A stretch of DNA of 64,000 bases from an uncultured Paenibacillaceae bacterium (lineage in GTDB: Bacteria; Bacillota; Bacilli; Paenibacillales; DA-C8). This document shows positions 26,644 to 35,036 of this stretch, one piece after another; positions within the stretch are counted from its first letter, which is position 1; each line of letters opens with the position of its first letter. Location of the stretch: the NCBI GenBank assembly GCA_937957685.1, contig CALGAO010000127.1, positions 1 to 64,000 of the forward strand, given 5' to 3'. A model generated the notes under the pieces. The model did not search any database. It saw only the letters and a list, made by a program, of their open reading frames with translations, and was not told the origin of the DNA. The position numbers were made by a program, and so were the translations under genes.

Positions 26644-28149
26644 ATGAAGAAGCAAACGATGAAGAGATGTTTCATGATCGGCCTGGTGCTCACGATGCTG
26701 ATCCCGATATTGGCGGCATGTACGAAACAGGCCCCGGAAACGGACGATACGGTCAGAACGCTTCGCTTCGCCAGCAGCAGCGGATATATCGGCATGAACG
26801 GAGAGGTGTTCAGTGAATATACGGAGCTGTTCGAATTCGAGCATCCGAACATTGAGCTGGAATATGTGGAAACGGTCGATCAGGGCAGGTATCTCTACGG
26901 TTACGGCGCCTCCGATGAGGAAGCGGTGGATTCGCTGACCGCGTTGAAGGAAGCCATGACCGGGCCGACGCCGCCGGATGTGATCATGGTGGATTACAGC
27001 CATCTGCAGGAGCTGATCAACGAGAATCTGCTCCTGTCCCTGGATGAGCTGATCATGAAGGAGAAGGACTTTAGCGTGGACACGATCGTGCCGACGGTCC
27101 TCTCGGGATTGCGCAAGCCCGGCAACGGAACTCTCTATGCGCTGGCGCCGATGTTTTATTCCTCCGCCGTGATCTACAACAAGAAGCCGTTCCTGGATCA
27201 GGGCGTCGAGTTCCCGACGGACAATATGACCTGGCAGGACATGTTCGATCTGGCGCGCCGCGTGACGGTGGAGGATGACCAGAACCCGGTGTACGGATTC
27301 AGCTTCACCAACTATGAAAGCGGATTGTCGAGTCTGTTCTATTATATGACGAGCTATGTGCTCCCCCTTGGGATGAACTTTGTAGACCCGGACAGCTTGC
27401 AGATGACGGTGAACACGCCGAAGTGGCAGGAAGTGTGGACCACCTTTACGGACCTTTACAAGGAGAAGGTGTTCCCTCAGGAGCCGGACTACAGCATTCC
27501 GCGTGATGGCGTGTATGACTGGGACCTGTTCCTGTCCGGCAAGGCCGCCATGGCGATCGTGCCGTACAGCTATCTGTATCAGGTCACGGAGGCCAACCGG
27601 AATGCGGATCTCGTCGAAAACTATGAGCCGATCGACTGGGATGTGGTGACCATGCCGACGCATCCGGAGGCGCCTGGCATCGGGTCGAACGTGTATTATC
27701 AGGGCATCTTCGCCATCAACGCGAATGCGGAGAACATCGACGACGCCTGGGAATTCATCAAGTTCATCATGGGTGAGGACTATGCGCGCGTCAAATCGAG
27801 AAGCACATACAATCTGCTGTCGCGACAGGATTACATCCGGCCGATCGACGGTGTGGAATATAACCATGATGCGTTCCTGACGCTGTCCCCTCCGGAGAGC
27901 ACGGACGGAGATCTGGAACTGTACGAGAAGCTTCCGGATTACTGGAGCGTGCAGAGCATCGGTCAGCAGAAGATGTATGAGGTGATCATGAATGGCAAGG
28001 ACATCGAGCTGGCCCTGCAGGAATGGGAGACGGAAGGCCAGATGCTGATCCAGCAGATGCTTGAACAACAGGCCAGCGGGAGCGATGAAGGTGAAGTCAT
28101 CGTGCAACCTCTTCAGATCGACATGACCAAAGGTGAAGTTGCGGGATAA
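26644..28149 (+). CDS. extracellular solute-binding lipoprotein, family 1 (copy 2)
   Basis: 501 residues, a tandem paralogue of the preceding gene. The signal peptide ends at LAAC (Cys26). The mature part aligns with copy 1 throughout (RTLRFASSSGYIG, NGTLYALAPMFYSSAVIYN, YQGIFAINANAENIDDAWEF). GGAGG lies 9 nt before ATG 26644. A 95-bp stretch (27943-28037) is identical to copy 1 although flanking sequence has diverged. It is separated from copy 1 by a terminator and about 210 bp of non-coding DNA, so it may have its own promoter, which was not identified. Confidence 0.9.
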   Translation: MKKQTMKRCFMIGLVLTMLIPILAACTKQAPETDDTVRTLRFASSSGYIGMNGEVFSEYTELFEFEHPNIELEYVETVDQGRYLYGYGASDEEAVDSLTALKEAMTGPTPPDVIMVDYSHLQELINENLLLSLDELIMKEKDFSVDTIVPTVLSGLRKPGNGTLYALAPMFYSSAVIYNKKPFLDQGVEFPTDNMTWQDMFDLARRVTVEDDQNPVYGFSFTNYESGLSSLFYYMTSYVLPLGMNFVDPDSLQMTVNTPKWQEVWTTFTDLYKEKVFPQEPDYSIPRDGVYDWDLFLSGKAAMAIVPYSYLYQVTEANRNADLVENYEPIDWDVVTMPTHPEAPGIGSNVYYQGIFAINANAENIDDAWEFIKFIMGEDYARVKSRSTYNLLSRQDYIRPIDGVEYNHDAFLTLSPPESTDGDLELYEKLPDYWSVQSIGQQKMYEVIMNGKDIELALQEWETEGQMLIQQMLEQQASGSDEGEVIVQPLQIDMTKGEVAG

Positions 28150-28168
28150 CATTCGATGGAAAGCAGAC

Positions 28169-28205
28169 GCCGCATTCGGGTTAGCCCGGAGGCGGCTGTT
28201 TTTTT
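28169..28205 (+). terminator. terminator after binding protein copy 2
   Basis: GCCGCATTCGGG (28169-28180) pairs with CCCGGAGGCGGC (28185-28196) apart from mismatch or wobble positions, followed by TGTTTTTTTG. Confidence 0.85.
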
Positions 28206-28247
28206 GTTGCCATAGAGGCTATTGTTGACAATCGGAGGAATGCGTAG

Positions 28248-29775
28248 ATGAGAGTTCAGTGGAGTATGTCCAAGTGGTGGTTGACCGGTCTGATCTGCAT
28301 GATGTTGATCCCTGTATGGGCCGGATGTGCGAAGCAGGCCCCCGGCATCCGATTCCACGGAGCGCACATTGCGATTGGCCAGCAGCAGCGGATATCTCGG
28401 GACAAACGGGGAAGTGTTCCGGGAATATACGGAATTATTTGAATTCGAACACAGGGATATTCGACTGGAGGTGGTGGAAACGGTCAACCAGGGCAGGTAT
28501 TGGTTCGGAACAGCCGTGGAGGATGAGACGGATCCGCTTGCGGCGCTGAAGGAAGCGATGACCAGTCCGACGCCCCCGGATATCGTCATGCTGGAGTTCG
28601 GTCATCTCAAGGAATTGATCAACGAGAATCTGCTCCTGTCTCTGGATGAGATGGTCCTGAAGGAGAAGGATCTTCAGCTGGACAAAATCGTGCCGGCGGT
28701 CGTGGACGGTCTTCGAAAACCCGGGAATGGCACGCTGTTCGCCCTGGCGCCCATGTTCTCCACCTCTGCCGTGATTTACAACAAGCAGCTGTTCCTGGAT
28801 CAGGGCGTGGAGTTCCCGAAGGACCGCATGACCTGGCAAGATCTGTTCGACCTTGCGAGACGCGTGACGGTCCAGGATGATCAGAACCCGGTGTATGGCT
28901 TCAGCTTCGACTATTATCAGGGCGGGCTTGCGGATGTCTATTATACGATGAATTCTTTTATCAGCGATTATGTGCAGCCGCTGGGATTGAACTGGATCGA
29001 TGCAGATACCTTGCAGATGACGGTGAATACGCCGGCGTGGCAGGAGGTGTGGGCCACCTTCGCAGAGCTTTACCGGGACAAGATCATCCCTCAGGGTCAG
29101 GACCGTTCTTCGCCGCGCGCCGGTCCGTTCGACTGGGATCTCTTCCTGTCTGGCCGAGCTGCGATGGTCATCGTTCCGTTCAACTATCTGCACCGGGTCA
29201 TCGAAGCGAATGAGGAGGCAGAACGCCTCGACAACCATGAACCGATCGAGTGGGATGTGGTGACCTTGCCGACGCATCCTGAGGCGCCCGGCATCGGCTC
29301 GAATGTCCTGTACCAGGGCATCTTCGCCATCAACGCCAATGCGGAGAACATCGACGATGCCTGGGAATTCATCAAATTCATCATGAGTGAAGACTATGCG
29401 CGCATCAAATCCAGAAGCGCATATTATATGTTGGCACATCAGGAATACAATCAACCGATCAACGGGGTGGAGTACAATCACGATGCATTCCTGCAGCTCT
29501 TGCCGCCGGATGATGCATTTCATGAGATGGAGCTAAGCCGGAAGCTGCCGGATTACTGGAGCGTGCGAAGCATCGGCCAGCAGAAGATGTACGATGTGCT
29601 GATGAACGGCAAGGATATCGGGCTTGCCCTGCAGGAATGGGAGACGGAAGGGCAGATGATGATCCGGCAATTGCTTGAGCAGCAGGGGAACGGGAGCGAC
29701 GCAGGCAAAATGCCGGCACCTCTGCCGGCGGATCGACGGATCATACTGAAATTTCAGCCTGAACCTGATAGCTGA
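28248..29775 (+). pseudogene. extracellular solute-binding lipoprotein, family 1 (copy 3), frameshifted
   Basis: Third tandem paralogue. A proper lipoprotein signal peptide (ATG 28248, GGAGG upstream, lipobox WAGC with Cys27) runs into a frameshift at the five-C run 28339-28343, just after CAKQAP. The remaining 480 residues continue in another frame (SDSTERTLRLASSSGYLG onward) and align with copies 1 and 2 to the end. Restoring one base in the C-run would rebuild a full-length protein. As read, a protein starting at GTG 28327 would lack export and lipid attachment. It is either a recent pseudogene, a phase-variable gene or a base-calling error. Confidence 0.8.
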
Positions 29776-29778
29776 ATG

Positions 29779-29787
29779 TGATATAAT
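29779..29787 (+). promoter_or_regulatory. extended -10 promoter for pgpA-like gene
   Basis: TGATATAAT (29779-29787) gives a perfect TATAAT with a TGN extension and only a weak -35. It begins right after the copy 3 stop codon and lies 26 nt before the pgpA-like start. Confidence 0.5.
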
Positions 29788-29812
29788 AGATGGCATTGAG
29801 GAGAGTGATCAG

Positions 29813-30343
29813 GTGAAAAGAAGAGTTCATAGCGAAGAAGTGAAAGCAGCAGCTCTGCAGAAGCTGGCGGAACGTGGTGTGACCGTCGAAGATATTGCAG
29901 AGATCGCCTATGTCATGCAATCTCCGTACAACAAGGGTTTGACCCTTCAGGACTGTGTGGCCAGCGTCAAGAAGGTGCTGGAGAAGCGGGAAGTGTTGCA
30001 TGCGCTGCTCGTCGGCATCGAATTGGACACGCTTGCAGAGAAAGGACTCCTGTCCGAGCCCCTGCAATCCATCGTGGAGTCGGACGAAGGGCTGTTCGGT
30101 TGCGACGAGACATTGGCGCTGGGGTCGGTGCTTGGTTACGGCAGCATCGCGGTCACGACGTTTGGATACCTGGATAAGGACAAGATCGGCATCATCAAGC
30201 GCCTGGACACGAAGATCGGCAAGGGCGTTCATACGTTCCTCGACGATCTGGTGGCCAGCATCGCCGCATCCGCGTCCAGCCGAATCGCCCATCGCATGCG
30301 TGATGAGGAGGAAAACGGCCAGGACCGCGCAGACGCCATATAG
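29813..30343 (+). CDS. phosphatidylglycerophosphatase A-related protein (PgpA/YutG family)
   Basis: 176 residues, alpha-helical. The region ERGVTVEDIAEIAYVMQ, the tract KREVLHALLVGIELD and the segment KRLDTKIGKGVHTFLDDLV match the YutG/PgpA family. That family dephosphorylates phosphatidylglycerophosphate in phospholipid synthesis, although for YutG-type members the substrate is less certain. GAGGAG (29798-29803) lies before the GTG start at 29813. The upstream extended -10 suggests it is expressed separately from the transporter cluster. Confidence 0.8.
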   Translation: MKRRVHSEEVKAAALQKLAERGVTVEDIAEIAYVMQSPYNKGLTLQDCVASVKKVLEKREVLHALLVGIELDTLAEKGLLSEPLQSIVESDEGLFGCDETLALGSVLGYGSIAVTTFGYLDKDKIGIIKRLDTKIGKGVHTFLDDLVASIAASASSRIAHRMRDEEENGQDRADAI

Positions 30344-30486
30344 CGCGAGGAGAGCAGTTGGCGATCGGCTGAGGCGCCGTGCATTCATCCTGTGCATCAT
30401 CAGTCTGGAGCCAAACATTCATGCTAAGCCGGGCAGCTTCCGGGTATACTATCTCATAAGAAGTGGTCAACGGAGTGGTCAAGTTC

Positions 30487-30651
30487 ATGAGATGGGTATA
30501 CTGGAGCAAGCTGTACGATAGCAAGTTTCAAGCGTCCTGTCTGGCCAAGCGGATGGAGGAAGACTGGTGGATCTACGGCTACGAATGCCCCAACCACGTC
30601 GAGGTTTTCCGATCCCGCAAGGGCCGTTTCGGTGTGCGTTTCATGGTGTGA
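30487..30651 (+). CDS. small hypothetical protein, 54 residues
   Basis: Short basic/aromatic protein: MRWVYWSKLYDSKFQASCLA, then EDWWIYGYECPNHVEVFRSR, ending FGVRFMV. GGAG at 30474-30477 is well placed for ATG 30487, and a TATACT box (30445-30450) lies upstream. A perfect hairpin follows the stop. Trp/Tyr/Cys-rich content and clean signals suggest a real gene, but the family is not recognised. An alternative GTG start at 30463 adds eight residues. Confidence 0.5.
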   Translation: MRWVYWSKLYDSKFQASCLAKRMEEDWWIYGYECPNHVEVFRSRKGRFGVRFMV

Positions 30652-30663
30652 ACCGGCCGCATG

Positions 30664-30707
30664 GAGCCGCTGTCGCGAGGGGACATGCCCCCGGGTGACA
30701 GCGGCTC
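30664..30707 (+). terminator. perfect 11-bp hairpin without T-run
   Basis: GAGCCGCTGTC (30664-30674) and GACAGCGGCTC (30697-30707) are perfect complements, with a further GGG/CCC pairing inside the loop. There is no T-tract, so it may be a structured 3' end or a weak terminator for the small gene just upstream. Confidence 0.4.
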
Positions 30708-30736
30708 TGCAGATTTCAACATGATGAGTCTGCCTC

Positions 30737-30766
30737 TTGACCAACGGGGTGATGATATAGTAAGAT
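30737..30766 (+). promoter_or_regulatory. candidate promoter of tRNA pair
   Basis: TTGACC (30737-30742), 18-bp spacer, TAAGAT (30761-30766), 36 nt before tRNA-fMet. The -10 matches consensus at four of six positions. Confidence 0.45.
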
Positions 30767-30802
30767 ATTTGTTGTCGCCGTTAGAGGTGATGTTACCAAT
30801 GT

Positions 30803-30876
<74 letters not shown>

Positions 30877-30880
30877 TTAA

Positions 30881-30954
30881 GGGCCTTTAGCTCAGTTGGT
30901 CAGAGCGGTCGGCTCATAACCGATTGGTCACAGGTTCGAGTCCTGTAGGGCCCA
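30881..30954 (+). tRNA. tRNA with CAU anticodon, probably tRNA-Ile2 (lysidine type)
   Basis: 74 nt: acceptor GGGCCTT/AGGGCCC, anticodon CAT at 30915-30917, T-arm ACAGG TTCGAGT CCTGT. The body (GGGCCTTTAGCTCAGTTGG start, CTCATAA loop) resembles Bacillus tRNA-Ile2 more than elongator tRNA-Met. It would then need TilS to read AUA codons. CCA is not encoded. Elongator Met remains possible. Confidence 0.8.
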
Positions 30955-30993
30955 TTCGAATAGGATAGAGTTTTCGGTGCGCCGAAGTGGAAG

Positions 30994-31025
30994 CTGTCGA
31001 CATCCTGAATGTCGGCAGTTTTTTT
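30994..31025 (+). terminator. terminator after tRNA pair
   Basis: CTGTCGACAT (30994-31003) pairs with ATGTCGGCAG (31009-31018), one wobble pair, followed by seven T residues. Confidence 0.85.
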
Positions 31026-31139
31026 GTTATCGTGTATGCCAGGTGACACATGTCATGCCAACTTGCTGACACTGTTCTCTAACGGCGGTCGGTCCTGTGA
31101 GGTACGATCATAGCAGAACATGGCTATGGGGGGAACCTT

Positions 31140-32051
31140 ATGGGACCGATTGTTTATGATCAAGTGGTGAAAACATACGGGAGCAGGGCAGCGCTTCAGG
31201 GACTGTCGCTCACCTTGCCCGCCGGGAAAGTCACAGCCCTGCTCGGACCCAATGGCGCCGGCAAGACGACCGCCATTTCGATCCTGCTTGGCCTGAGCAA
31301 GGCGACGAGAGGCACGGTCAGGGTCGGCGAGCAGATGGCCGGTGACCGGGCCTTGCGTGAACGCATGGGAGCGATGCTGCAGGAGAGTCCGGTGGCCGAC
31401 GGGCTGCGCGTACGGGAGATGTTGCAGCTGTTTCGGGGATACTATCGCGATCCCTTGCCGCTCGAGCATCTGCTGATGATCTCGGGACTGGAGCAGAAAG
31501 CAGGCCGTCGCGCTTCCTCCCTGTCCGGCGGAGAGAAGCGCAGGCTGGCATTCGCCCTGGCGATGGCGGGCAATCCGGACATCCTCGTCCTGGACGAGCC
31601 GACGACCGGCATGGATGTGGAGTCCAGGATGCGGTTCTGGGACGTGCTCAAGGTGTATGCCATGCAGGGGAAGACGATCCTGTTCACGACCCACTATCTG
31701 GAGGAGGCGGATGCCGTCGCTGATCACATCGCCGTCATCGCGGACGGACAGCTGGTCGCCGAAGGGACGCCACAATCGCTCAAGTCTGCCATGCCGCTGC
31801 GCAAGATCTCCTTCCGGATCATCGGTGAAGGGTTCGACGAGCAGCTGATGCTGAAATGGCCGGGAGTGAGAGAGGTCAGATGGTACGGAGAGCAGACGGA
31901 ACTGTTCTGCGAGGATACGGACCGCCTGTTGCCTCTCGTGTTGCGCAGCGGCATTCCTCTGACGGATATTCAGATTCATGCGGCCAGGCTGGAGGACGTG
32001 TTCCAGCGCCTGACCGGAACCCATGCAGATAACGGGGGGAGCAACCGATGA
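31140..32051 (+). CDS. ABC transporter ATP-binding protein (YvfR/DrrA type)
   Basis: 303 residues. Walker A LLGPNGAGKTTAIS (about residues 36-49), signature LSGGEKRRLAFALAM, Walker B ILVLDEPTTGMD and H-loop TTHYLEEAD place it with ABC-2 type exporter ATPases. With the next three genes it reproduces the order ATPase-permease-DesK-like kinase-LuxR-type regulator seen in B. subtilis yvfRSTU, from memory of that locus. The last 4 nt overlap the permease start (ATGA), so both are one unit. The substrate (lipid, antibiotic or other) is unknown. Confidence 0.9.
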   Translation: MGPIVYDQVVKTYGSRAALQGLSLTLPAGKVTALLGPNGAGKTTAISILLGLSKATRGTVRVGEQMAGDRALRERMGAMLQESPVADGLRVREMLQLFRGYYRDPLPLEHLLMISGLEQKAGRRASSLSGGEKRRLAFALAMAGNPDILVLDEPTTGMDVESRMRFWDVLKVYAMQGKTILFTTHYLEEADAVADHIAVIADGQLVAEGTPQSLKSAMPLRKISFRIIGEGFDEQLMLKWPGVREVRWYGEQTELFCEDTDRLLPLVLRSGIPLTDIQIHAARLEDVFQRLTGTHADNGGSNR

Positions 32052-32788
32052 AATCTTTTGTCGCACAGAGCAGAGCTGAGATGCTCAGGCTTGTTCGCAG
32101 TCCATTTTTCCTGCTGTTCTCCGTCCTGATGCCCGTCGCCTTTTATTCGATCTTCGCTGTGCTGAACGGGACCTCGGTCGAGGTGGGAGGTACCACCTGG
32201 GGGACATATTCGCTGATGTCGATGACAGCGTTCAGCCTGATCGGTACGGCGGCTGGCCAGTTCGGGATCCGATTGTCCTATGAGCGCAAGGACGGGCTGA
32301 TCAGACTGATGAAGCTGACTCCCTTGTCGACGGGCGCCTGGGCATCGGCGAAGATAGCCGCGCATCTGCTGGTCCATCTGATCATCATCGCCGTCATGTT
32401 TGGCTATTCGGCCATCGCCTTCCGGACGGAGATGTCAGCCTGGCTATGGGTCGCCAGCGGCCTGTGGCTGCTGGTCGGCAGCATTCCTTTCCTGGCGCTT
32501 GGCATCCTGCTCGGGATGATCCGGAACACCGACGCGGCCACCGCGATCGCGAATCTCGTGTATATGGGCCTGTCGGTGCTTGGAGGCCTGTGGATGCCGC
32601 TCAGCACGTTCCCGGACTGGATGCAGAAGGTTGGCTCCATGCTGCCTTCACACGCCTACGCGAGCGTATCCTGGAGCATCGTGGCAGGCGGGGAGGTGGA
32701 TTGGCTGGATGTGCCGGTCCTGCTCGGATATGGAGCCATGTTCCTGATGATCGCCCTCATGCTGCACCGTCGGCGTGAAAACGCTTGA
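32048..32788 (+). CDS. ABC-2 type transporter permease (YvfS type)
   Basis: 246 residues with six predicted transmembrane segments. The opening MKSFVAQSRAEMLRLVRSPF and the central LSVLGGLWMPLSTFPDWMQ loop are typical of ABC-2 permeases of the YvfS/DrrB kind. It partners with the overlapping ATPase gene to form an exporter. The size and context fit the YvfS family; no substrate can be inferred. Confidence 0.88.
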   Translation: MKSFVAQSRAEMLRLVRSPFFLLFSVLMPVAFYSIFAVLNGTSVEVGGTTWGTYSLMSMTAFSLIGTAAGQFGIRLSYERKDGLIRLMKLTPLSTGAWASAKIAAHLLVHLIIIAVMFGYSAIAFRTEMSAWLWVASGLWLLVGSIPFLALGILLGMIRNTDAATAIANLVYMGLSVLGGLWMPLSTFPDWMQKVGSMLPSHAYASVSWSIVAGGEVDWLDVPVLLGYGAMFLMIALMLHRRRENA

Positions 32789-32992
32789 AGATTCACCTGG
32801 ATTCCGTGATAATAGGTTCATAGATTTGGCCATGGCCCGGGAGGGAGTCCTGTTGTCTCTCCCCGGAGCCTGCTTCTTAGCGGCATGATCCTGGTCTGGT
32901 CTTCCGCCATATGGCCCGGGATGATCGCATCCAGACATCGTGCATGGGACGCGGATTGAATGAACACAGGATGGAAGGGTGAGCGCATCCGA

Positions 32993-34108
32993 ATGGACAA
33001 ATGGACGAAGACCTGGGACTATCTGTTGCTGTTGAATCTCCTGTTTCCTCTCTATTTCATGCTGCAGGAACCAGCCGGCAGGCTCTTGCCAGGGCTCCTG
33101 CTGCTTGTCCTCATGGCCGGCCTGCAGATCGCGTCCATCAGGTATGAACGGTTCACGGAAGCGATGGCCTTCGGGCAGCTCCTGATCCTGATCGTGCTCG
33201 GTCATCTCTATCATCCCATGTATACGTATCTCATCTTCCTGATGGTGAATCTGTATCTGAAGCTGTCGATGCGATGGATCATCGTCTTCACGATCCTCTT
33301 CGCTGCCAGCTCGGTCTGGCTGATCGTCGGCTCCGGCTATCTGTCGCAGTGGCAATGGCTCATCCTCATGCTGCCGCCGGTCTTCGGAGGCGCGATCTTG
33401 CCCTACATCGTCCAGATCTCGGGAAGATACCGGGAGATGGCCCAGCGGCTGCAGGCGGCGACGAAGGAGATCGAACGGCTGGCGCAGCAGACGGAGCGGC
33501 AGCGTATCGCCCAGGAGCTGCATGACACGCTCGGCCACACCCTGTCCCTGCTGGCGCTGAAGGGCGAAGTGGTGGAGAAGCTGGTGCCGCGCGCTCCCGA
33601 CAGAGCCATCCAGGAAGCGCGGGAGATTCAGCATACGGCGACGGCGGCCCTGCGAAGGATGCGCGAGCTGGTCAGCGACATGAAGGTCGTCCGCCTGTCG
33701 GAGGAATGGGAGCACGCACGCAGCTTGTGCGCGGCCGCCAATATCCGTCTGTCCATAGACGATCAGCTTGCCGCCCGTGGGGTGTCGCTCACTCCGTTGC
33801 AGGAATCGGTGATCGCGATGTGCCTGAGGGAGGCGCTGACGAATGTGGTCAGGCACAGCAGGGCTACGGCATGCCGCATCGAGCTGACGGCCGATGTGTC
33901 GGGGATTCGGTGCATGATCGAAGACAATGGCAAAGGGATGGAGATGCGGGCTGAAGCATCGTCCGGGATGGGGAACGGGCTTGCCGGCATGAGACAGCGG
34001 CTGGCTCTGCTTGAGGGCCATCTGGATCTGGAATCCGAAGCGGGCAAGGGCCTGAAGCTTGCCATGCATATCCCGATCGTACGCAAACAACACGGAGGTG
34101 AAGCGTAA
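32993..34108 (+). CDS. DesK/YvfT-like sensor histidine kinase
   Basis: 371 residues from ATG 32993 (AAGGGTG about 11 nt upstream); ATG 32960 would add 11 residues and cannot be excluded. Several membrane helices fill residues 8-140, then a short coiled coil. A HisKA_3 dimerisation domain carries the phospho-acceptor His in LHDTLGHTLS near residue 177. The HATPase_c domain has ALTNVVRHS (N box) and DNGKGM (G1 box), GMGNGLAGMRQRL (G2). It should phosphorylate the LuxR-type regulator that follows directly. DesK relatives sense membrane state; here the cue may concern the linked ABC exporter. Confidence 0.9.
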   Translation: MDKWTKTWDYLLLLNLLFPLYFMLQEPAGRLLPGLLLLVLMAGLQIASIRYERFTEAMAFGQLLILIVLGHLYHPMYTYLIFLMVNLYLKLSMRWIIVFTILFAASSVWLIVGSGYLSQWQWLILMLPPVFGGAILPYIVQISGRYREMAQRLQAATKEIERLAQQTERQRIAQELHDTLGHTLSLLALKGEVVEKLVPRAPDRAIQEAREIQHTATAALRRMRELVSDMKVVRLSEEWEHARSLCAAANIRLSIDDQLAARGVSLTPLQESVIAMCLREALTNVVRHSRATACRIELTADVSGIRCMIEDNGKGMEMRAEASSGMGNGLAGMRQRLALLEGHLDLESEAGKGLKLAMHIPIVRKQHGGEA

Positions 34109-34717
34109 GTGATACGTATCCTGCTGGCGGATGACCAACAAATGCTCCGCAGCGCCCTGGCTACCCTGCTTTCGCTGGAGGAAGATATCGAGGTGGTGGC
34201 CGAGGCCGGCAACGGAGCGGAGGCGGTGGAGCTGATCAGGAAGCATCACCCCGATGTATGCGTGCTGGATATCGAGATGCCGGTGATGAGCGGCATCGAG
34301 GTGGCGGAGAAGCTGAGGGAGCTGAACCACCCTTGTCAGGTGATCATGCTGACGACGTTTGCGAAGTCGGGTTATTTCCAGCGCGCCATCAAGGCCGGAG
34401 TGCGGGGATATCTGCTGAAGGACGGGCCGAGCAGCGAGCTGGCCGATGCGATTCGCAAGGTGGCGGCGGGCAGCCGGGTGATCCATCCCGAGCTGTCGCT
34501 GGCGATCTGGGAGCGATCCAATCCGCTCACGCCCCGCGAGACCGACATCCTCAGGCAGGCCGCGAAGGGGGCCACGCTGAAGGAAATTGGAGAGGCGCTG
34601 TACCTCAGCCATGGCACCGTTCGCAACTATATGTCGGAGATCATCTCCAAGCTGGAGGCGAAGAACAAGCTGGACGCCATCCGCATCGCCGAAGAGAACG
34701 GCTGGCTGGAGAAGTAA
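34109..34717 (+). CDS. LuxR-family response regulator (DesR/YvfU type)
   Basis: 202 residues. Receiver domain with phospho-acceptor Asp near residue 53 (VCVLDIEMPVMSG), switch Thr in MLTTFAKSG, and Lys in LLKDGPSSEL. The C-terminal NarL/LuxR helix-turn-helix (LTPRETDILRQAA ... YLSHGTVRNYMSEI) spans about residues 135-198. The GTG start at 34109 follows the kinase stop immediately, with GGAGGTGAAG upstream. It likely controls the neighbouring ABC genes. Confidence 0.93.
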   Translation: MIRILLADDQQMLRSALATLLSLEEDIEVVAEAGNGAEAVELIRKHHPDVCVLDIEMPVMSGIEVAEKLRELNHPCQVIMLTTFAKSGYFQRAIKAGVRGYLLKDGPSSELADAIRKVAAGSRVIHPELSLAIWERSNPLTPRETDILRQAAKGATLKEIGEALYLSHGTVRNYMSEIISKLEAKNKLDAIRIAEENGWLEK

Positions 34718-34807
34718 CGGAAGCCGGGATGGATGGCTGAGTTCCATGTATGCCCGGTTGAAGTGTGGTGAATACTAAGGGCCAGCCATCGTTACAGGAG
34801 AGTGAGT

Positions 34808-34981
34808 ATGAAGATGGACATCCATACGAACGACTATCGGATCGCTCCGCTCAACGACAGGCAGGAGGCAGTCGAGCTGTTGAAGCGGGCGGAAGCGACC
34901 ATCGCCGAGCTGACCGGTCGTGATGTCACGCTGATCGCGTACGAGAGAAACGATGCGGCTGAGCAAGTCAACCCCACATGA
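34808..34981 (+). CDS. small hypothetical protein, 57 residues
   Basis: Reading frame MKMDIHTNDYRIAPLNDRQE ... TGRDVTLIAYERNDAAEQ, with AGGAGAG 8 nt before ATG 34808. Codon use and acidic/helical composition look genuine. The tract AVELLKRAEATIAELTGRDV resembles a small helical domain found downstream of regulators in related genomes, though no family can be named. It stands between the response regulator and the convergent fabI. Confidence 0.55.
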   Translation: MKMDIHTNDYRIAPLNDRQEAVELLKRAEATIAELTGRDVTLIAYERNDAAEQVNPT

Positions 34982-35036
34982 CGGGGTTGCGCCGACATTC
35001 GACTGATCGGTATGCGCGGCAGCAGAGAAGATCCGA

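Noticed and set aside
19141..29775. Cluster as a sugar importer operon
   Set aside because: No MalFG-type permease with EAA motif is present, and both ATPases are of MacB/LolD rather than MsmX/MalK type.
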